Below, piece by piece: positions 9,108 to 17,223 of a stretch of 48,997 nt of DNA. The position numbers and the translations under genes are program-made. The stretch is from Solimonas sp040377605 (GTDB lineage Bacteria > Pseudomonadota > Gammaproteobacteria > Nevskiales > Nevskiaceae). Under the pieces are notes generated by a model, which was given only the letters and a program-made list of their open reading frames with translations, did no database searches and had not been told where the DNA came from. Where the stretch lies: the NCBI GenBank assembly GCA_040377605.1, contig JBEIOK010000005.1, forward strand, positions 1 through 48,997, read 5' to 3'. How positions within the stretch are numbered: the first letter of the stretch is position 1; every line of letters begins with the position of its first letter.

Positions 9108-11228
9108 TTAGGAACGCGCGCTCGCGGGGGTGCGCCGGGTCAGCCGCTGAATGGAGTTGGCCACCAGCCAGCGCATGAACTGATAGGCGCCCAGCACCCC
9201 GTAGCGGGCGACGGAGCCCAGCGCGGCCAGCGGGCGATCCGGACGCTGGTCCTGACGCCACTGGATCCACGCATCGGCACGGCCGTATAGCGCGTTGACC
9301 AGGGCGCTTTCCTGCGCCACATCCATCGGGTCGAATTCCATGGCCAGCACCTTGTGACCCGCGCGGCGCACATGGCAGTTCAACCAGACATCGGAGCGTT
9401 GCGGCAGCAGCACGATCTGGACCGGCGCGCCATGCTTGGCCGGGAAGTCGGCGGGCCAGTCGACAGCCACCCCGGAGTAGGACACGTCCAGCGTGTTGAC
9501 GGCGATCGCGGGCGACTGTGCGTCGGCACGGATCAGGGCCGGCAGCTTGACGCGCACGCGGACCGCATGACGGACCTGACGCCGCTCGGAGGCCACCGCC
9601 AGCGCACCGCCGATGATGATCAGGTTGTAGAAGGTCCAGCCGAGGTTGAGCATCACCGTGTCGGCATGCTCGGATTCGGTGAAGAGGCGCACCAGGCCGA
9701 CCAGCACGCCGATGAAGCTGAGCAGGAACAGGATGTAGTAGGGACGCGCGATGTCCTGATCGAAATAGTCGCGATTGACGATGCCGCCCTTGGCGGTCAC
9801 GTTGAACTTGCCGAGCTTCGGGTTGATGAAGGCCAGCAGCGTCGGCCACAGGATGAAGGTCGCCAGCACCGTCTCGTAGACCTCCGACCAGAACGAATGG
9901 CGGAACGGTCCCTGCACGCGACTGTTGGTCATCGTCGCGAGCACGACGTGCGGGGCGGCATAGGCCAGTACCATCCAGCCCTGTGCCTTGATGATGTCGG
10001 CACCGAGCAGCAGATAGCCCAGCGGCGAGGTGAGGAAGATGATGCGCGGCAGGCCGTAGAAGAAGTGCATCATCGCGTTGGCGTAGCAGACGCGCTGCCC
10101 CCAATCGAGGCCCTTCTTCAGGAACGGATTGTCGACGCGGAAGATCTGCGCCATGCCACGCGCCCAGCGGATCCGCTGGCCCACGTGCGCCGATAACGAC
10201 TCGGTGGCCAGACCTGCGGCCTGCGGGATGTTGATGTACGCGCTCTTCCAGCCCAGGGCGTGCATCTTCAGCGAGGTGTGTGCGTCCTCGGTGACGGTCT
10301 CGACGGCGATGCCGCGGATCTGCTCCAGTGCCGTGCGTCGCAGCACCGCGCAGGAGCCGCAGAAGAACGAGGCGTCCCAGAAGTCGTTGCCATCCTGGAT
10401 CAGGCCGTAGAACAGCTCGCCTTCATTCGGAATCTTGCGGAAGGTGCCGAGGTTGCGCTCGAACGGATCCGGCGAGAAAAAGTGATGCGGTGTCTGCACC
10501 AGCGCGACCTTCGGATCGGCGAGCATCGTGCCGACCGTCATCTGCAGGAAGGAGCGGGTCGGAATGTGATCGCAGTCAAAGATCGCGATCAGCTCGCCAC
10601 TGGTGACCTTCAGCGCCGCATTGATGTTGCCGGCCTTCGCGTGCTTGTTGTCGGCACGGGTCAGGTGACTGACGCCGACCTGCTCGCAGAACTCGCGAAA
10701 CTCCTCGCGACGTCCGTCGTCCAGCACGTGAATGCGCAGCTTGTCGGCCGGCCAGTCCAGCGACAACGCCGCCAGCACGGTGGGCCGCACGACCTTGAGC
10801 GGCTCGTTGTAGCTGGGGATGAAGACGTCGACGATCGGCCACTCGCGCTCGTCCTCGGGCAGAGGAACCGGTCGGCGTTGCAACGGCCATGCGGTCTGGA
10901 TGTAGCCGAACAGCAGAATGATGAAGGCGTAGAGCTCGGCAAAGATCAGGCCCGAGGCCAGGAACAGGTCCCAGCCGTCGAATTGCGGTCCGAGTGGCAG
11001 GGTTTCAGTGAGGCGCCAGTAGAGGTAGCGCGAGCTGGCGGTCACCGAGACGATCATCAGCATGATGATCGCGACGCGGCTGCGTGCCCGCTGGATCAGC
11101 CATGCGGCGAAGACCATCGCCACGGCGCAGCCGGCCTGCCATTCCAGCGACAGCGGAGTCGCGATCAGGACGTACGCCGGGATCGCCAGCAGGATCACGA
11201 TCAACGCCGCGGTGGCGCGGGAACCCAT
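9108..11228 (-). CDS. bcsA: Cellulose synthase catalytic subunit BcsA (GT2 plus PilZ)
   Basis: The 706-residue inner-membrane protein polymerises UDP-glucose into beta-1,4-glucan. Visible motifs in order: DVFIPSYNEP at 134, DDG at 170-172, DCD at 218-220, FFCGS at 288-292, TED at 313-315 and QRIRW at 351-355. These are the processive GT2 signature. N- and C-terminal membrane helices flank the GT domain. The PilZ domain is intact, with RRQVR at 549-553 (RxxxR) and DVSYSG at 581-586 (D/NxSxxG), so c-di-GMP activation is expected. It is shorter than the enterobacterial protein because it lacks the long N-terminal extension. It starts 27 bp after bcsP. Confidence 0.97.
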   Translation of the reverse strand: MGSRATAALIVILLAIPAYVLIATPLSLEWQAGCAVAMVFAAWLIQRARSRVAIIMLMIVSVTASSRYLYWRLTETLPLGPQFDGWDLFLASGLIFAELYAFIILLFGYIQTAWPLQRRPVPLPEDEREWPIVDVFIPSYNEPLKVVRPTVLAALSLDWPADKLRIHVLDDGRREEFREFCEQVGVSHLTRADNKHAKAGNINAALKVTSGELIAIFDCDHIPTRSFLQMTVGTMLADPKVALVQTPHHFFSPDPFERNLGTFRKIPNEGELFYGLIQDGNDFWDASFFCGSCAVLRRTALEQIRGIAVETVTEDAHTSLKMHALGWKSAYINIPQAAGLATESLSAHVGQRIRWARGMAQIFRVDNPFLKKGLDWGQRVCYANAMMHFFYGLPRIIFLTSPLGYLLLGADIIKAQGWMVLAYAAPHVVLATMTNSRVQGPFRHSFWSEVYETVLATFILWPTLLAFINPKLGKFNVTAKGGIVNRDYFDQDIARPYYILFLLSFIGVLVGLVRLFTESEHADTVMLNLGWTFYNLIIIGGALAVASERRQVRHAVRVRVKLPALIRADAQSPAIAVNTLDVSYSGVAVDWPADFPAKHGAPVQIVLLPQRSDVWLNCHVRRAGHKVLAMEFDPMDVAQESALVNALYGRADAWIQWRQDQRPDRPLAALGSVARYGVLGAYQFMRWLVANSIQRLTRRTPASARS

Positions 11229-11255
11229 GGCAGGCTAGCGCTCGGTCGCCGTGCT

Positions 11256-11726
11256 TCAGGCCGCGGCGCGTGCGCGCGCGTGGCCCTCTAGCTCGGCGAA
11301 CACGGTGGTCAGCGTGCGTTGATGCAGGCTGCTGCGCAGGCGGTCGGCGGCCACGGCGTGGCGCTCCGGCAGCTGCAGGGTGATGAAAGGGGCGCGGACG
11401 GCGGTCGCAATTGCCTGCCGGCGCAGCCGCTCGAAGGTGAAGGCTATCGGGCTCGGCGGCGCCGTCGGTCGCAGGCGGGGGGGAGGCTCGGCGGCTACGG
11501 CTACAGGGGCCGGGCGTGCGGGCTCCACGGCGGGCGCCATCCCCATGGCTGGCGCTGCCACCGGGGTGGGCGTTGCTGCCGGGGTGACCACCGGGAGCTC
11601 GTCAGCGACTGGCGGCAGCGCCGACGTGCGCGGCTTGCCGAACTCGCGATATCGCACGCCGCCCAGATGAAGCTGGCTGACCAGCGAGCTGACATCGTCG
11701 AAATCCTTGTCTTTGTGACCGCTCAT
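11256..11726 (-). CDS. bcsP: BcsP/BcsR-like cellulose biosynthesis accessory protein
   Basis: 156 residues. The N-terminus (KDFDDVSSLVSQLHLGGVRY) matches the short acidic/hydrophobic segment of the BcsR/BcsP family. A Pro/Ala-rich disordered middle follows (about 40-105), then a basic helical C-terminal part. BcsR-type segments help assemble or regulate the synthase on its cytoplasmic side in other species. The frame extends upstream to 11873, but that part overlaps bcsD in another frame and is low quality; the ATG at 11724-11726 lies 13 bp after the bcsD stop. The symbol is assigned by N-terminal resemblance and position. Confidence 0.75.
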   Translation of the reverse strand: MSGHKDKDFDDVSSLVSQLHLGGVRYREFGKPRTSALPPVADELPVVTPAATPTPVAAPAMGMAPAVEPARPAPVAVAAEPPPRLRPTAPPSPIAFTFERLRRQAIATAVRAPFITLQLPERHAVAADRLRSSLHQRTLTTVFAELEGHARARAAA

Positions 11727-11739
11727 GAAGCGTTCCCTC

Positions 11740-12213
11740 TCAAGCAAAGCTGGATTCGTGCGCCAGCCGGAAGCGCAGCACCTCGGACGCCGGCCCGGAT
11801 GGCGTGATCTCGCGCACATCCAGACGCTCGCCCGCCCCCAACTGGCGCATCCATTCGGCGTAGACGCCTTCAAAGAAGCCCGGAGACCAACTCATCGCGG
11901 CGTCGCCGAACCAGCGCTGCAGGGGGGCGCATCCGTGCAGGATATCAACAGCGCCGGCGGCTTCCTCAATCCGGACCCATCCCCAGTCCAGACTGGACAG
12001 CACCTCATTGGCAAACACCTCGAAATCCGCGAGCGTCTTGATCTCGCCAATCGACCGCTGTGCGCCAAAACGCCGACCCGCCATGTAGGTCAGCGAGCGC
12101 AGCTGTCCCGACGGGATCTGTAACTCCAGCTCGGTGGCCAGAACGCGGAGCACCGGCTCGGCCGATTCCTGGCGCGTGCGGGCAACGAGGTATTCGATGC
12201 TGCGTGAGTCCAT
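11740..12213 (-). CDS. bcsD: Cellulose synthase subunit BcsD
   Basis: The 157-residue protein matches the Komagataeibacter BcsD (156 residues) in length and layout. It has the central LSSLDWGWVRIEEAAG followed by the SWSPGFFEGVYAEWMRQLGAG segment, split here as SPGFFEGVYAEWMRQ. In that genus BcsD forms a periplasmic ring that helps order crystalline cellulose ribbons. It is the first gene of the operon, whereas in Komagataeibacter it follows bcsC. AGGA lies about 10 bases upstream of the ATG. A 22-bp inverted repeat lies 53-74 bp upstream. Confidence 0.85.
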   Translation of the reverse strand: MDSRSIEYLVARTRQESAEPVLRVLATELELQIPSGQLRSLTYMAGRRFGAQRSIGEIKTLADFEVFANEVLSSLDWGWVRIEEAAGAVDILHGCAPLQRWFGDAAMSWSPGFFEGVYAEWMRQLGAGERLDVREITPSGPASEVLRFRLAHESSFA

Positions 12214-12265
12214 GTTCAGGCGTTCCTGCCGCCCTCCAACCCCAAAGAATCAGGAGACAGATGCT

Positions 12266-12287
12266 TGTGTAAGATTTATCCTACACA
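12266..12287. promoter_or_regulatory. Inverted repeat (candidate operator) between bcsD and the divergent lipoprotein gene
   Basis: Arms TGTGTAAGAT and ATCCTACACA are separated by TT; 9 of 10 positions pair. It lies in the only AT-rich segment between the bcs operon and the divergent gene, 53-74 bp upstream of bcsD. Its spacing does not fit a CRP site. Operator function is inferred from symmetry and position. Confidence 0.5.
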
Positions 12288-12366
12288 TGATATCGGCTAC
12301 CTTATGCACGGGCAATGCCAAGTCATGGCTTTCCCGCCGCGTTTTCCCGACAGTACACGACATCCA

Positions 12367-13179
12367 ATGGATTTGCCGATGGTTTTTTTGTCTACACGCG
12401 CGCCGCGGTGCGGCCTCCTAGCCCTGGTCGTGCTGATGGTCAGCGCCTGCGGCTCGCAGATCGATGTCATCGACACACCCGACGTGCGGCCGCCCAGCAC
12501 GGCACCGGCAGGAATCTACGTCGGAACGCTGTCCCCGGAGGCGGTCGGCACGCCGATGGAGGTGACAGCCCTGGTCAGCGCCACCCGCGTCTATCTGTTC
12601 AACCTCGACGGCAGTTTCATTGCCAGCGGCCTGTACGGAACCAGCGAGCGCAACCTCAACCTGCAGGCGCGCACCTTCAGTGCCGGCAGTGAGGGCGTGG
12701 CAGTGAGCACGCTGACGGCTCAGGGCGGTTTTGACCCGGAGCAGGACCTCCTGGTGGCCTATACCGGCGAGTTCGGGACCGGCACCCTGTCGCTGGACTA
12801 CCGCGCCAGCGCCTACGAGCGTCGTTCGGACCTGCCCTTGCTGGAAGGCACCTGGGTCAAGCAGGACCCGTTCGGCGCCGACATCATCTCGCTGTCGATC
12901 AGCCAGAGCGGCACGATCTTCGGCCGCGGCCCCGGCTGCTCCTACAGCGGCCAGGTCTCCCTGATCGAGCAGCCCTACAACCTGTACCAGGTGTCGCTGG
13001 CGCCGCAGTGCGGCGCGAACACGCCGAATCCGGCGCCGCCGGACGAGACGGGTCTGGCGACCCTGCGCCGCGAGGTCGACGGAACCTTTACATTGGTGAT
13101 GGTCACGACCACGTTCTCGACGACATCGACGGGTGGCATCTACGCCAACGCCACGCTGTTCCAACTGCGCAAGTCCTGA
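12367..13179 (+). CDS. Lipoprotein of unknown function, divergent from the cellulose operon
   Basis: About 270 residues from the ATG at 12367; the frame is open back to 12265, but that extension would run through the candidate operator and give a poor N-terminus. A lipoprotein signal ends at VLMVSAC (C28). The mature part looks beta-rich, with Gly/Ser/Thr-rich repeating strands (GIYVGTLSPE, GTLSLDYRAS, GTWVKQDPFG) and two cysteines (in GPGCSYSGQ and APQCGAN) that could form a disulfide. No enzyme motif was recognised. It ends 20 bp before the EAL gene, so the two are probably co-transcribed. Confidence 0.72.
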   Translation: MDLPMVFLSTRAPRCGLLALVVLMVSACGSQIDVIDTPDVRPPSTAPAGIYVGTLSPEAVGTPMEVTALVSATRVYLFNLDGSFIASGLYGTSERNLNLQARTFSAGSEGVAVSTLTAQGGFDPEQDLLVAYTGEFGTGTLSLDYRASAYERRSDLPLLEGTWVKQDPFGADIISLSISQSGTIFGRGPGCSYSGQVSLIEQPYNLYQVSLAPQCGANTPNPAPPDETGLATLRREVDGTFTLVMVTTTFSTTSTGGIYANATLFQLRKS

Positions 13180-13199
13180 GACCGGCGTAGGCTCTGCCC

Positions 13200-14387
13200 A
13201 TGATCCGCGAACAAATCCGCATCGCGCGGGGCCAGCCCGTGTTCGTCCAGGGCGATCAGGGGAGCTGCGCTTTCCTGATCGACAGCGGCAGTGTCGAGAT
13301 CCTGCACCGGGAGGGGCAGGGTGGCGAGCGTCGCGTCGCCACGCTGGGCGTGCACGACATCTTCGGTGAACTCGCATTGCTCGGCGATAGCATGCGCTCG
13401 GCCAGCGCCCGTGCAATGACCGATACCTGTCTGACGGTCCTGACCCAGGAATTTCTTGCCGACTGCCTGCAAAAGACCGAGCCGATTACGCGGCATCTGC
13501 TGCGCACGGTCACGGCGCGTCTGCAGCGACAGCTCGACGTCCCGGTGGAGACCAGCCTCCAGGCCGATGTCGATCAGGCCCGTGCCCTGATGCAGATTCA
13601 GCTGACGCAGGGGCTGACTGCGGCGCTGGAGCGTGAGGAAATCAGCATCGCCCTGCAGCCGATCATGGCGCTGTCCGATGAATCGACGGCGGGGTTCGAG
13701 GCGCTGTCGCGCTGGCACAGTCCGCAATACGGGGCGGTGCCGCCGTCGCGTTTCGTGCCGGTGGCCGAACAATCCGGTCTGATGCGCGAATTCGGGCGTT
13801 ATGTGATCCGTCACGCGATCCGCACGGTCGATTCGCTGCAGTCCCTGGTGCCCGGCGCGTATCTGTCGATCAATGTGTCAGTGCGCCAGTTTTCGGACCC
13901 CGAGCTGTTCCCCAGCCTCGAGCAGGCCCTGTCGCAGTCCTCGCTCACTCCGGCGCAGATCAAGCTGGAGGTGACCGAATCGGTGCTGATGCAGGATCAG
14001 GCGATCACCCATGATTTCTTTGCAGGCTGCCGGACCATGGGCGTGGGTGTGATGATCGACGACTTCGGTACCGGCTACAGCGCGCTGTCGCAGCTGCACC
14101 GCTTCGACATCGACGCCGTGAAACTCGACCGCAGTTTCATCGCCGGGGTCGACAGCGACCGTCGTGTCGAAGCGGTCGTCCGCGCGGTCAGCCGGCTCTG
14201 CGCCGAACTGGGCATCCGCACGGTCGCCGAAGGCGTAGAGACGCGCGAACAGGCCGATGCCTGCCGCAGCCTTGGCATCGATCACGCGCAGGGCTTCCTG
14301 TATTCGCCGGCGCTGTTGCGGGAGCCGGCCGAGCGCTGGCTGCGCCAGCGTCAGGCGCCGTCGTCGAGTTCCGACAGCCGCGCATAA
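13200..14387 (+). CDS. Cyclic-nucleotide-binding-like domain fused to an EAL c-di-GMP phosphodiesterase
   Basis: 395 residues. Residues 1-110 resemble a cNMP-binding domain, with the phosphate-binding-cassette pattern FGELALLGDSMRSASARA (FGE at 55-57, R66). Residues 135-385 form an EAL domain with the catalytic set present: E167-A-L, N225, E257, D287-D288 in IDDFGTGYS, K308, E344/E347 in VAEGVET, and Q364. No membrane helix is seen. The expected reaction is hydrolysis of c-di-GMP to pGpG. With the PilZ-bearing bcsA nearby, it may lower cellulose synthesis, perhaps gated by a cyclic nucleotide. Its 3' end overlaps the convergent response-regulator gene by 37 bp. Confidence 0.92.
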   Translation: MIREQIRIARGQPVFVQGDQGSCAFLIDSGSVEILHREGQGGERRVATLGVHDIFGELALLGDSMRSASARAMTDTCLTVLTQEFLADCLQKTEPITRHLLRTVTARLQRQLDVPVETSLQADVDQARALMQIQLTQGLTAALEREEISIALQPIMALSDESTAGFEALSRWHSPQYGAVPPSRFVPVAEQSGLMREFGRYVIRHAIRTVDSLQSLVPGAYLSINVSVRQFSDPELFPSLEQALSQSSLTPAQIKLEVTESVLMQDQAITHDFFAGCRTMGVGVMIDDFGTGYSALSQLHRFDIDAVKLDRSFIAGVDSDRRVEAVVRAVSRLCAELGIRTVAEGVETREQADACRSLGIDHAQGFLYSPALLREPAERWLRQRQAPSSSSDSRA

Positions 14388-14941
14388 ACCGTGCGCAGGG
14401 TTGCGTTGGCGGCGTCAGGTTCCAGTCCCGCGCCTTGCGCCGCTTCGGCCGCCGTGGCACCGCGGGCGCGCAACTGCAGCAGGGTGCGCTGCGAAGTGTC
14501 CAGCAGCAGGCGTTGCTGGCTCGCCAGCTGCAGCAGGCGGCGAGACAGCGGTGGTGACAGCGGCGGCTGACCGTCCACGATCGCGCGCAGGGCCTGCGCC
14601 AGCCGTGGCAGCGCATGATCTTTTAGCAGATAGCCGGCCGCGCCCGCGCAGAGCGCACCGAACAGATAGCCGTCGTCGTCGAAAATCGTCGGCACCACCG
14701 ACAACGCCTGCGGCCGTGTCCGCCGCAACTCGCGGATCAGCGCCGTGCCATGGCCGTCGGGCAGGCGCAGATCGATCAATGCCAGGTCCGGGGGCGTGAC
14801 GCGCGCCCGCATCCGGGCCTGCGCCAAGGTCTCGGCCTCCTCAATCTGCAGATCGGAAAACGCCAGATTCAGGGCCTGCCGCAGCCAGCCGCGGGTGGCC
14901 GCCAGATCATCGACGATCAGCGCGTGGCGGATCTCGCTCAT
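14351..14941 (-). CDS. NarL/LuxR-type response regulator
   Basis: 196 residues with a receiver domain: acidic pair D11-D12, phospho-acceptor D57 in LALIDLRLPDG, and the conserved lysine in GYLLKDHAL. A C-terminal helix-turn-helix of LuxR type follows (RARGATAAEAAQGAGLEPDA), rich in alanine and diverged from the usual consensus. Its start overlaps the stop of the kinase gene (ATGA), so the two form a two-component pair. Targets are unknown; the nearby cellulose and EAL genes are candidates only by location. Confidence 0.88.
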   Translation of the reverse strand: MSEIRHALIVDDLAATRGWLRQALNLAFSDLQIEEAETLAQARMRARVTPPDLALIDLRLPDGHGTALIRELRRTRPQALSVVPTIFDDDGYLFGALCAGAAGYLLKDHALPRLAQALRAIVDGQPPLSPPLSRRLLQLASQQRLLLDTSQRTLLQLRARGATAAEAAQGAGLEPDAANATLRTVYARLSELDDGA

Positions 14942-15693
14942 GGACGTTCTGCGATGTCATCGGAAGGCAGCGGAAACTGCAGCAGCACCTTGGTGCCGCC
15001 GTGGGTGCCGGCATCCCAGCGAATCGAGCCCTGCAGTTCCGCCGCGCGCTGACGCATGTTGTCGGCACCGCGGCCGTCCGGGTGATGCGGTGCGAGTCCT
15101 GGCCCATCGTCGGTGATATCCAGCAGCAGGATGTCCTCGGCGACGCGCACGCGGATGCGCAGCTGGCGGGCCTGACCGTGGCGGATTGCATTGCTGATCG
15201 CTTCGCGCACGATGCGACACAGGTGCAGTGCCTGGCCATGATCCATGGCGGGATCGGGCAGCGAGTCCGGCTGCTGCCAGTCCAGCGTGCCGCCCATGAC
15301 CTGCAGACGCTGCGTGCTCTCGTGGCGGATGTCGGCGAGCACGTCGAGCAGACGGCCGGGCGCCCCGCGCGAGCGCGACACCACATCGCGCAGATCCTGC
15401 AGCAGCGTTCGCGCCAGATCCGCCTGCTCGGGATGGGGGCTGGCGTAGGCCAGGGTCAGCAGCTTGGCCCCCATGTCATCGTGCAGATCCGCATAGATCC
15501 GCTCGCGCTCCTCGGCAATGACCCGGCTGCGCTCCAGCGCGCGTTCAGTGTCGAAGCTGTGCGCCAGTCGCGCATGGATCTCGCGCTGTTCGCGCAACAG
15601 CGCCTGTGCCCGCGCCCGTTCGCGAAGCCACAACACGATCGCAGCCAGAAACAGCACCAGCAGGGAAAGCAGCGGAATTTGCATGAGCCGCAC
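14938..15693 (-). CDS. HisKA_3-type sensor histidine kinase
   Basis: 251 residues. One N-terminal membrane helix (PLLSLLVLFLAAIVLWL) is followed by a coiled-coil and the dimerisation/phospho-acceptor region ERIYADLHDDMGAKLL. The ATPase domain has the N box (REAISNAIRHG) and glycine boxes (DDGPGL and GRGADN). It belongs to the NarX/DesK group that pairs with NarL-type regulators. There is almost no periplasmic sensor, so the signal may be sensed in the membrane or through a partner. The first start is a GTG at 15693; an ATG at 15684 is equally plausible. Confidence 0.88.
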   Translation of the reverse strand: MRLMQIPLLSLLVLFLAAIVLWLRERARAQALLREQREIHARLAHSFDTERALERSRVIAEERERIYADLHDDMGAKLLTLAYASPHPEQADLARTLLQDLRDVVSRSRGAPGRLLDVLADIRHESTQRLQVMGGTLDWQQPDSLPDPAMDHGQALHLCRIVREAISNAIRHGQARQLRIRVRVAEDILLLDITDDGPGLAPHHPDGRGADNMRQRAAELQGSIRWDAGTHGGTKVLLQFPLPSDDIAERP

Positions 15694-15741
15694 TGTAGAA
15701 GGTTCGGGCGTGGCGGCCCCATGATCGGCAATTGGGACGCC

Positions 15742-15773
15742 AAAAAAAAGGGCGCCGCGGACGGCGCCCTTTC
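15742..15773 (-). terminator. Rho-independent terminator downstream of the glycine-rich lipoprotein gene
   Basis: On the minus strand a GGGCGCC...GGCGCCC hairpin is followed by eight T residues. It lies 24 bp after the stop of the lipoprotein gene and before the kinase gene. Confidence 0.9.
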
Positions 15774-15796
15774 ATCAGTCACCACCTCGTGGTGTT

Positions 15797-17002
15797 TCAG
15801 GCCCCCAGCACACCGCACAGGAACTGCAGCGGGGTGTTGCGGAACAGGCAGGTGGGTGTCGTGCCGCTGCCGCCGACGATCTGGCCCAGCACGCCGGTGA
15901 ACACGCCACTGACCACGGAGGTCACGCTGCCCAGCGTCGTGCCGAGAAAGCCCGGACCGCTGCCACCCGTCAGTCCACCGTCCAGCGCGTCGATGATCGG
16001 CGTCAGCACCATCGGCAGCACGCTGTTCTCGATCGGATCGAGCAGCGGCGACAGGGCGCCACCGAGCAACTGCTCCAGGGCCGGCGTCAGGACGCGACCG
16101 ACGTTGTCGCCGAGCACACCCGACAGCTGTGCGACCCCGGCCTCGATCTGGTCGGTGAGCACGCCGGGACGGCCGCTCTGAGACTCCAGGAACTCCAGCG
16201 GGATGACCTTGGTGAGGACATTCAGCAGCAGGTTGTTGACCGTGCTTTCCAGGCGCGAGGTCGTCAACGCGCCGTTGTAGGCGCCTGCTGCCTGCAGCAG
16301 ACTGGTCACGTCGTTCAACGAGCCGCTCAGCGTTGCGAACACACCGCCGACGACCGGGGCGTTGCGTGCGTCGGCGGGGATCTGGGAAAGGCCCGCCTGC
16401 AACTGCGTATTGATCTGACCGACCAGTGCCGCGAGCTGCGTCAACTGCAGATCGCTGGCCGTGCTGGACTGCAGCTGGCTGATCAGCGGATTGAGGACCG
16501 GCAGCAGTGCGGCACTCAGCGGTGCCAGCGGTGTGCCTGCCAGCGGGTCGGAGGTGCCGCCGCCGGCACTGCCGCCGGTGCCCGTGCCGAGCGCCCCGAG
16601 CAGGCCGCGCAGGTCGAGTGCCAGCTGCAGCACTTGCTGCTGCACGTCACTGGCCACGCCAGCCAGTGCCGCCGGGTTGCCTTGCGTGGCGGCGCGTTGC
16701 AGGCCGACGGCCAGGGCATCGACGATATCGAGCAGGTCCTGCACGACGATCTTGTCCGCCGAGTTCACCACGGCTTCCAGCGGGGTGCCGGCAACAGCGT
16801 TGGCCAGCTGCCCGAGCACGCTGGCGGAGAGCGGGGTCTGCACGGCATCCAGCGGACCGGTCACCTTGGCGGGCATGGTTCCGGTATCGCCGGGGGTCGG
16901 CGTGCCCGTGCTGCTATCGCCACCGCCACCGCCGCCGCAACCGGCGGCGAATACGGCGACGGCCAGACCGGCAGCCAGCCAGCATTGCTTCATCTTGTTC
17001 AT
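15797..17002 (-). CDS. Glycine-rich lipoprotein with a hydrophobic helical domain
   Basis: About 401 residues from the ATG at 17000-17002. The lipoprotein signal ends at FAAGC (C22) and is followed by a polyglycine and Ser/Thr/Pro stretch. The rest is Leu/Ala/Val-rich, helical and low in charge, with repeated segments of the form LxPLLDPIENSVLP and a Gly-rich interruption near GTGTGGSAGGG. It recalls the conserved middle region of bacterial collagen-like proteins, but no Gly-X-Y triplet array is present, so I do not assign a function. A strong terminator follows, so it is probably transcribed alone. Confidence 0.7.
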   Translation of the reverse strand: MNKMKQCWLAAGLAVAVFAAGCGGGGGGDSSTGTPTPGDTGTMPAKVTGPLDAVQTPLSASVLGQLANAVAGTPLEAVVNSADKIVVQDLLDIVDALAVGLQRAATQGNPAALAGVASDVQQQVLQLALDLRGLLGALGTGTGGSAGGGTSDPLAGTPLAPLSAALLPVLNPLISQLQSSTASDLQLTQLAALVGQINTQLQAGLSQIPADARNAPVVGGVFATLSGSLNDVTSLLQAAGAYNGALTTSRLESTVNNLLLNVLTKVIPLEFLESQSGRPGVLTDQIEAGVAQLSGVLGDNVGRVLTPALEQLLGGALSPLLDPIENSVLPMVLTPIIDALDGGLTGGSGPGFLGTTLGSVTSVVSGVFTGVLGQIVGGSGTTPTCLFRNTPLQFLCGVLGA

Positions 17003-17202
17003 GTGTGCTCCTGTGCGTGGGGGGGTGCGTCCCGTCCGGGAACGCGGAATGGCGATCACCCTACGCAAGGCACGGCTGGATTCAGGCTCCAGCGCCGAAG
17101 ACCGGCGGGTTTTGAGCGAGGAACGGTGCGGTCTGTAGGCGCGGCGAGGACAGCCTGTCAGGGGAATTCAGGACAGCCCGGGTCGCTCCTGCGCAAACGC
17201 AG

Positions 17203-17221
17203 CGAGGCGGACGGCGCCTCG
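17203..17221 (-). terminator. Weak hairpin after zapE
   Basis: CGAGGCG and CGCCTCG pair around a five-base loop just after the zapE stop. There is no T-run, so it could be a Rho-dependent or mRNA-stabilising hairpin, or chance. The 221-bp gap to the lipoprotein gene otherwise shows only two copies of AGGACAGCC. Confidence 0.35.
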
Positions 17222-17223
17222 GC

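Noticed and set aside
7395..9290. 631-codon plus-strand frame over bcsB
   Set aside because: Antisense shadow of bcsB with low-complexity Arg/Gln/His composition and no motif.
12418..13416. 332-codon minus-strand frame over the lipoprotein gene, upstream of bcsD
   Set aside because: Considered as a missing bcs gene such as bcsQ, but it has no Walker motif and Arg-rich shadow composition.
17147..17178. Two copies of AGGACAGCC and a GACAG-C-CTGTC dyad
   Set aside because: Very short and in a featureless gap after the zapE end; could easily be chance.
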